From positions 1-20,620 of the forward strand of contig JAQICK010000182.1 in the NCBI GenBank assembly GCA_027858595.1: a DNA stretch of 20,620 nt. Reading direction: 5' to 3'. Under the pieces are notes generated by a model. It was not told the DNA's origin and did not search any database. It worked only from the letters and a program-made list of their open reading frames with translations. Below are positions 17,101 through 20,620 of this stretch, piece by piece. Position numbers and translations under genes: made by a program. This DNA comes from Melioribacteraceae bacterium. GTDB lineage: Bacteria; Bacteroidota; Ignavibacteria; Ignavibacteriales; Melioribacteraceae. Within the stretch, counting starts at the first letter, position 1; each line of letters starts with the position of its first letter.

Positions 17101-18066
17101 AATTTACTGGAGAAAATTAAAAAGAAACAACTTCTTAGAATTGCTGATGAATCAAACAAAACAGATTTAGATAAAATTGTTTTTTCAGATTGTGAAGAAT
17201 TTTTAGAAAAAGAGAAAGTAGCACAAAAATTTGAAACAAATAAAGAAGACTCATTAAAAATAATTTTAAATGATATAAATAAATTAGTTAGTCATAAAAA
17301 GATAAAAGTACAAATCCAAAAACAGATAAAGTCACTACTGCTAACAAATCTTAGGGCAGAACGTGGATTGAAAGTTGTGAATAAAAATTTAAACTCACTT
17401 TTTATCGGAAATTCTGGAACAGGTAAATCAACATTAGCTAGATTTCTTGGAAAAATTTATAAAGAATTAAATTATCTTAAGAGTGGGCATGTTGTTGAGG
17501 TAATGGGGAGCGAGCTACTTGTGGCTGATAGTGAACAAGCACGCAATAAAATTGAAACATACATTGAGCAATCTCTTGATGGGATATTATTTATAGAAAA
17601 TCTTTCACCATTATTTGAGAATGAGCATTTAGGGGAACTAGTAATTAACAATTACTCCTATTTTTTCGAAAAATATATTGGACGACTTGTTATTATTATT
17701 TCAGGTAGCAGAGATGAAATGGAAATGTTTTCTCTGAAAAACAACACAATTAAGCTAAAGTTTAACGATGTTTTGATTTTTAACGATTACTCTCCTCGTG
17801 AGCTATTATCTGTAACTGCTGATCTTGCAAAAGAAAATAATTATACTTTGGATGAAGGGGCTTTACAAATTATTTTGGATCTCTATATTAGAGCCAGCGG
17901 AATGGATGAAATAGATTACCAGAATATTCGTCTTGCAGAACAAGTATTGTTCAAAGCAATTAGCAATCAAGAGGAAAGGATTTCGATTCTCTACCATTTA
18001 AAAGATGAATTTCTTACCACAATTATTTACGATGATGTTGCCTCAATTCAGATTGAAAACCTATAA
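14164..18066 (+). CDS. TPR protein with three tandem CbbX/SpoVK-type AAA+ modules
   Basis: A 1300-residue protein starting at TTG. Order: TPR-like helical repeats (about 1-165), further helices (165-285), a beta-rich domain (about 295-425, with KWGVGQGRVDFY at its end), a Pro/Glu linker (about 440-463), then three CbbX/SpoVK/EccA-type AAA+ modules. Module 1: Walker A GNPGTGKTT (513-521), pore motif LVGQYVGET (549-557), Walker B FIDEA (574-578), Arg finger NPGLKSRF (628-635), sensor-2 FGNAR (687-691). Module 2: the same motifs at 799-807, 835-843, 860-864, 913-920 and 972-976, but the pore Tyr is His839. Module 3: Walker A GNSGTGKST (1082-1090) and sensor-2 R1256 are kept; Walker B reads FIENL (1143-1147), the finger NNTIKLKF (1193-1200), and the pore motif is gone. 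It is probably a protein-remodelling machine of unknown target. It stands alone, opposite in strand to its neighbours. Confidence 0.9.
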   Translation: MSQIDFHKLIDETYTHLWNGRSRLALTNAKKIFKNYSNNSEASIVLAWALLENGYPIKALEYADLSLQLNGSSTKSKMVRAQILLRLNILDGATEDFNISIKNQNAFLGNSYLNYARLEASKGELLKALKLIEKAMLFGSSLKEEVNAAKELLLLAFEIKSGKKELNTKNLQNYFNKATSALKSRDIWFVNIISDEILNDKSLSEFHTDAELIKLEGLLHSFQFKPALEKAKKLEKKLGNHEQFKIIYNKILKKKKAQETIALELEHEFAETVKDILIDDRKNKLEVTINEPCEQKRRTDSIFFSHERVDIFSLKIFNQTEEEARGQRTYYEQLEIANLDKVGLEIIFENLQFDKTENEYNAKAIWYLNDYEVSKNVFNLSVPKDWDTVIFTQAAEAKWGVGQGRVDFYIENFKVCEKWFIIDSLGIKLEKKNEKLDQPYTQPIEEVDSETTPELPPARPLEELLEELNGFVGLNSIKFAVKEFIDYLKFQQEREKKGLHGGKKFSINAIFEGNPGTGKTTIARLLGEIFRAMGIVDKGHVIEVDRSSLVGQYVGETAQKTDKLIQDAMGGILFIDEAYTLAKKGGSGQDFGQEAIDILLKRMEDNKGEFVVIVAGYPKEMNTFVESNPGLKSRFNHTFTFEDYIPDELLEIFDGAIAKEEYLIAKDAKEELKKEFTRLYRKRDSSFGNARLIMQIFEKLKIKISKRLVNISEKEKTKELLSTFIVVDVKNTLQIKDELDIQLPIDLEALSAALSELNNLFGLNSIKNEVADLVKLVKYFIKQGINVRDKFGDHILFLGNPGTGKTTVARIISNIYAALGILPSGQLIEVDRSGLVGSHVGETAQKTTLIIGSAMGGTLFVDEAYSLTSSNSSSDFGKEAIDTLLKRMEDDRGKFIVIAAGYTNEMKDFIASNPGMKSRFTKTFHFEDYTPEELMKIANFSVAKLKLKFTSEAENAIKVHFSELYSRRDKHFGNARIVRNLLEKIKKKQLLRIADESNKTDLDKIVFSDCEEFLEKEKVAQKFETNKEDSLKIILNDINKLVSHKKIKVQIQKQIKSLLLTNLRAERGLKVVNKNLNSLFIGNSGTGKSTLARFLGKIYKELNYLKSGHVVEVMGSELLVADSEQARNKIETYIEQSLDGILFIENLSPLFENEHLGELVINNYSYFFEKYIGRLVIIISGSRDEMEMFSLKNNTIKLKFNDVLIFNDYSPRELLSVTADLAKENNYTLDEGALQIILDLYIRASGMDEIDYQNIRLAEQVLFKAISNQEERISILYHLKDEFLTTIIYDDVASIQIENL

Positions 18067-18083
18067 ACAGTCTCTACTTAAAA

Positions 18084-18114
18084 ACCACATTTAGGATTAA
18101 AACTTAGATGTGGT
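18084..18114 (+). other. Hairpin after the triple AAA+ gene
   Basis: ACCACAT (18084-18090) pairs with ATGTGGT (18108-18114) across a 17-base loop, 18 bases after the stop. It lies where a terminator is expected, but only mixed A/T bases follow it, with no T-run. It may be a weak terminator or a 3' stability element. Confidence 0.35.
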
Positions 18115-18158
18115 ATAGTTAAAATTACTTAATATAGTTAGTTTGCATTATCTATAGG

Positions 18159-18185
18159 GACTGTCATTCCCGCCTGTACTGAGTC
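18159..18185. repeat. TCATTCCCG dispersed-repeat relic
   Basis: CTGTCATTCCCG (18161-18172) is the exact reverse complement of 156-167 upstream of the DUF6969 gene. Here it sits between GACT (18159-18162) and AGTC (18182-18185). The matching GGGAATGAC half is not found close by, so this looks like a decayed copy of an intergenic repeat. The 294-base gap holding it has no supported gene. Confidence 0.4.
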
Positions 18186-18290
18186 TTTTTATAGGAATGT
18201 TTTAACATGGAATCTAAAAAGGGAAAACATACTCATTAGGAAAATGTAGGAGCGGTAGAAAAAACATAAAACCAATGATACTATAACATC

Positions 18291-18329
18291 TATAAAAAAT
18301 CCTTAGAGGTTTTGAAAACCTCTAAGGAT
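18291..18329 (-). terminator. Strong terminator of the saccharopine reductase gene
   Basis: ATCCTTAGAGGTTTT (18299-18313) and AAAACCTCTAAGGAT (18315-18329) are perfect 15-base inverted arms around one base. Read on the minus strand, the hairpin is followed by TTTTTATA (18298-18291). It starts 32 bases after the leftward gene's stop and fits a rho-independent terminator. The long perfect palindrome could also be a dispersed repeat used as a terminator. Confidence 0.8.
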
Positions 18330-18360
18330 AATAATATAAATTACAATATATTTTTACTAC

Positions 18361-19707
18361 TTATTCAATCACTTCAACCTTTTCTACAAACTTAAGATTT
18401 AACTCTTCTAACTCTGCTAACACCTTAGTATAAATGGCTGGATGAGTTGGAATATGTGTTCCTGTTAATTGAAGCTCTCCAGTTAAAATCAGTTTTGCAG
18501 CAATGCCAGCTGGGGCTCCAACGGTTTTAGCAATTGTAGTCATTCCATCAGGCACTCCGTAATCAACTAAAGTAGAAATAAATCTTTTGCTTTTGTTCTC
18601 TTTTGGAAATTCAGCCTCTAGCTTGTGCATAAGAATTACCATATCTCTTTTTCCAGCAGGAAGAGGAAGTTTATCAGTTAATATTTTCTGCATAACGTCT
18701 GTTGACGTTTTAACATTTCCCCCTATTACTTTGTCATCAAAAAGTCCCAACCATTTTAGTTTTTCCATAATTACACCAGTAGGCGAAATCTTTAAAAAGT
18801 TTGCAACTCTTGTTTCTAGGTTTCCTCCATTAGAGTTTACAGGAACAAACATTTCGGTGTATTGACTATATGTCATTTTGCCTAACCCAGGAATTACTAA
18901 AAACTCATTTGGTATTCCAAGTTTTACAATCTGTGACCAAGTTTCACTCCATCCCGGATATCTTAAAGTTCCACGAACCATAGTTTTTACTTGAGAGAGT
19001 TTGAATACTTCTTGATACACCATAGAATCTCTATTTGGATAAGCTTCAAATGTACCCACACCATCAACTTCAACGGGCCATGTTCTATTAAAAGCCTGAC
19101 TGTACGGAAGCATTTTAATTTGTCCTTCTTCCATATATATTGCACCAGTTTCCGCAGCCATTACTACGTTTCGAGCATTCCAAGTAACGCAATAATCTAA
19201 TGGATTTGATTTTACATCCGGTGCAGGAACTGCACTTCCGTATGAAACAAAACTTGTAACATATCCTCCTGCATCCCGTATTTTTTGAATTAACGACATT
19301 GCCGACATATGGTCTATGCCAGGGTCTAAACCCATCTCGTTTAGAATTAAAATTCCTTTTCTCTGAGCGTCTTTATTTAAATCGCCAACCCTTTCATTTT
19401 CATAACTTGCCGAAATTACTGGCTTGCTGTGGTGTAAGCAATCTAATGCAATTAAATACTGGAATGGAGGAGCAAGCAAATTAAGTACAACATCCGATTT
19501 TTTAATTAATGTGTTTCTTAGCTTTTCGTCATTAACATCAAACTGAACTGCCTCTCCTTTTGGGTGATTATTAATTTTTCCTGAAGCGGCTTCGTAGCTG
19601 TAATCGGCAACGGTAACAAACCAATTATACTTTTCTGCTTGTTCTAGCATGTAAGAAATTAGAAATGGGGAGCTTTGCCCAGCTCCTAAAATTAATACGT
19701 TTTTCAT
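18361..19707 (-). CDS. Saccharopine dehydrogenase (LYS9-type, glutamate-forming)
   Basis: A 448-residue NAD(P)-dependent enzyme of the saccharopine reductase family, which interconverts saccharopine with aminoadipate semialdehyde plus glutamate. Seen: N-terminal Rossmann motif GAGQSS (8-13), LNLLAPPFQ (76-83), the family hallmark NEMGLDPGIDHMSAM (123-137), and further family segments AYPNRDSMVY and RGTLRYPGWSE. The frame can extend to 19758, but ATG 19707-19705 puts the Rossmann strand at the very N-terminus and has AGGA seven bases upstream, so I chose it. Related enzymes act on carboxynorspermidine, but the PGIDH and RGTLRYPG segments favour LYS9-type. No other lysine or pipecolate gene is nearby. 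The gene appears monocistronic. Confidence 0.88.
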   Translation of the reverse strand: MKNVLILGAGQSSPFLISYMLEQAEKYNWFVTVADYSYEAASGKINNHPKGEAVQFDVNDEKLRNTLIKKSDVVLNLLAPPFQYLIALDCLHHSKPVISASYENERVGDLNKDAQRKGILILNEMGLDPGIDHMSAMSLIQKIRDAGGYVTSFVSYGSAVPAPDVKSNPLDYCVTWNARNVVMAAETGAIYMEEGQIKMLPYSQAFNRTWPVEVDGVGTFEAYPNRDSMVYQEVFKLSQVKTMVRGTLRYPGWSETWSQIVKLGIPNEFLVIPGLGKMTYSQYTEMFVPVNSNGGNLETRVANFLKISPTGVIMEKLKWLGLFDDKVIGGNVKTSTDVMQKILTDKLPLPAGKRDMVILMHKLEAEFPKENKSKRFISTLVDYGVPDGMTTIAKTVGAPAGIAAKLILTGELQLTGTHIPTHPAIYTKVLAELEELNLKFVEKVEVIE

Positions 19708-19820
19708 TTTCAAATCCTGGTTATTATCACAATAATAAAAACTAATAGTAGCACTCAAAAATATATAGTTAATTTTAGAAACCCAAATAATTAAGTAATA
19801 ATTTGAGAAAAAATGAGGAA

Positions 19821-20620
19821 TTATTTTTCTTCCACCTTCTTTGAAACTAATTCAAAGGTTGTGCCCTTATCAATTTTGCTTGTTACATTTATAGTTGCCC
19901 CGTTTTCAGCTGCAAAGTCACGGCATAATATTAGACCCAAGCCAGTACCTTTTTCATTATCTGTCCCTAATCTGTTATAATCGGAGCTTTCATCAAAAAG
20001 TTTGCTTATATTTTCCTCTTTTATGCCCATTCCTGAATCAGCTATTTGCAAGTGTATTTTATTGTCTTCTTCCTTTGCAGAAAATAAAATTTTTCCATCG
20101 TAATAGGAAAATTTAATAGCGTTGGATAGTAAGTTTCTAATAATTGTATTAAACATAAATTCATCAAACCTTACTACAAACTCTTTAGGTATATTAATAT
20201 CTACGCTAATATTTTTCTTATTGTAACTTGATTTATAAAGATTAGCAATTTCAAAAATGGTAGCTTGCAAATTAATATCAACTACTTTTGCCTTTAAATT
20301 TCCTGTTTGTGACCTTGACCAGAACAACAAATTTTCTAAAAGATTATATAGCTTTTCTGTGTCATTTGCTATAATATCAATTAGTTCTTTTTTATCTTCT
20401 TCACTATTTCCGCCATCATCCAGTTTTAGTATTTGCGAGGCCCCCAAAAGTGTATTAAACGGATTTTTCAAATCGTGAGCAATTATTGAGAAAAATTTGT
20501 CCTTTGTCGAATTTAGCTGTTCCAATTCTTCGTTTTTTACATTCAAATTATTATTAATAAGTTCAATTTCTTTTTTAGCGGCCCCTAAAGCTGAATTCTT
20601 TTTCTTACGCTGTGTGTTTG
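19821..20620 (-). CDS. Sensor histidine kinase, N-terminus outside window
   Basis: The frame has no stop up to the window edge, so the visible part (about 266 codons) is only the C-terminus. A TTG at 20546 is a possible internal start but not likely the real one. Seen: a coiled-coil-like linker (KKEIELINNNL, KNEELEQLN), the H-box FSIIAHDLKNPF with the phospho-accepting His at 20477-20475, the N-box RNLLSNAIKFS, G1 ADSGMGI and G2 GTGLGL. All catalytic boxes are intact. The KDKFFSIIAHDLKNPF style is frequent in Bacteroidota kinases with TPR or membrane sensor domains upstream (family knowledge). No response regulator is seen in the window. Its signal is unknown. Confidence 0.93.
   Translation of the reverse strand, partial: NTQRKKKNSALGAAKKEIELINNNLNVKNEELEQLNSTKDKFFSIIAHDLKNPFNTLLGASQILKLDDGGNSEEDKKELIDIIANDTEKLYNLLENLLFWSRSQTGNLKAKVVDINLQATIFEIANLYKSSYNKKNISVDINIPKEFVVRFDEFMFNTIIRNLLSNAIKFSYYDGKILFSAKEEDNKIHLQIADSGMGIKEENISKLFDESSDYNRLGTDNEKGTGLGLILCRDFAAENGATINVTSKIDKGTTFELVSKKVEEK

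Noticed and set aside
14164..18066. Assigning the triple AAA+ protein as a RubisCO activase (CbbX) or type VII secretion EccA
   Set aside because: Only the AAA+ modules resemble these proteins. Three modules, the extra domain and the lack of RubisCO or ESX genes nearby make either name unsafe.
17224..18066. Third AAA+ module as a decaying pseudogene region
   Set aside because: The frame is open, Walker A and the sensor-2 Arg are kept, and the fold pattern continues to the stop, so functional divergence is more likely.
18084..18114. Firm terminator call for the triple AAA+ gene
   Set aside because: The hairpin has a long loop and no following T-run, so it was kept only as an unassigned hairpin.
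1..20620. CRISPR arrays, tRNA or rRNA genes, insertion sequences and riboswitches
   Set aside because: No regularly spaced repeats, cloverleaf-like sequences, transposase motifs or recognised aptamer cores were seen by reading. A covariance-model scan would be needed to exclude small RNAs.

Overview
This AT-rich window is bacterial. It is dominated by one compact flagellar export and switch operon on the minus strand, fliL-fliM-fliN-fliO-fliP-fliQ-fliR-flhB-flhA-flhF-flhG (12807 down to 3682). Gene content, low GC, frequent GTG starts, short lipoproteins with a bare LTSC lipobox and a histidine kinase with a KDKFFSIIAHDLKNPF H-box suggest a motile member of the Bacteroidota/Chlorobiota (FCB) group, most likely an Ignavibacteria-like lineage. 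That placement is inference from style; no rRNA or other marker gene is present.

Layout. 1-203: first codons of a leftward gene and two inverted repeats. 204-881: a plus-strand DUF6969-like protein with a twin-arginine signal, overlapping tail to tail with recD2 (871-2982, minus), an SF1 DNA helicase. 2983-3106: divergent spacer with a clean 10-bp dyad. 3107-3619: unknown lipoprotein, closed by a terminator. 3682-12807: the flagellar operon. All eleven genes are intact, with junctions from a 4-nt overlap to a 23-nt gap. It encodes the stator-associated FliL, the C-ring proteins FliM and FliN, the type III export gate FliO/P/Q/R/FlhB/FlhA, and the SRP-like GTPase and MinD-like ATPase pair FlhF/FlhG that sets flagellar site and number. 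12808-13073: gap with a near sigma-54 promoter sequence just before fliL. 13074-13970: FMN-dependent nitronate monooxygenase-family enzyme (minus).

14164-18066 is the most unusual gene: a 1300-residue plus-strand protein with TPR-like helices, a beta-rich domain and three tandem CbbX/SpoVK/EccA-type AAA+ modules. The first two modules look active. The third keeps Walker A and the sensor-2 Arg but has lost the Walker B acid pair, the arginine finger and the pore-loop motif. It is the only plus-strand gene right of 3682 and stands alone between two AT-rich spacers. 18067-18360: spacer with a repeat relic and a strong terminator. 18361-19707: LYS9-type saccharopine reductase (minus). 19821-20620: sensor histidine kinase, truncated by the window edge.

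The flagellar genes form one functional unit. The remaining genes (DNA repair, lysine-type amino acid metabolism, flavin oxidoreductase, signalling, AAA+ machine) show no obvious pathway link to one another. No tRNA, rRNA, CRISPR array or intact insertion sequence was seen.
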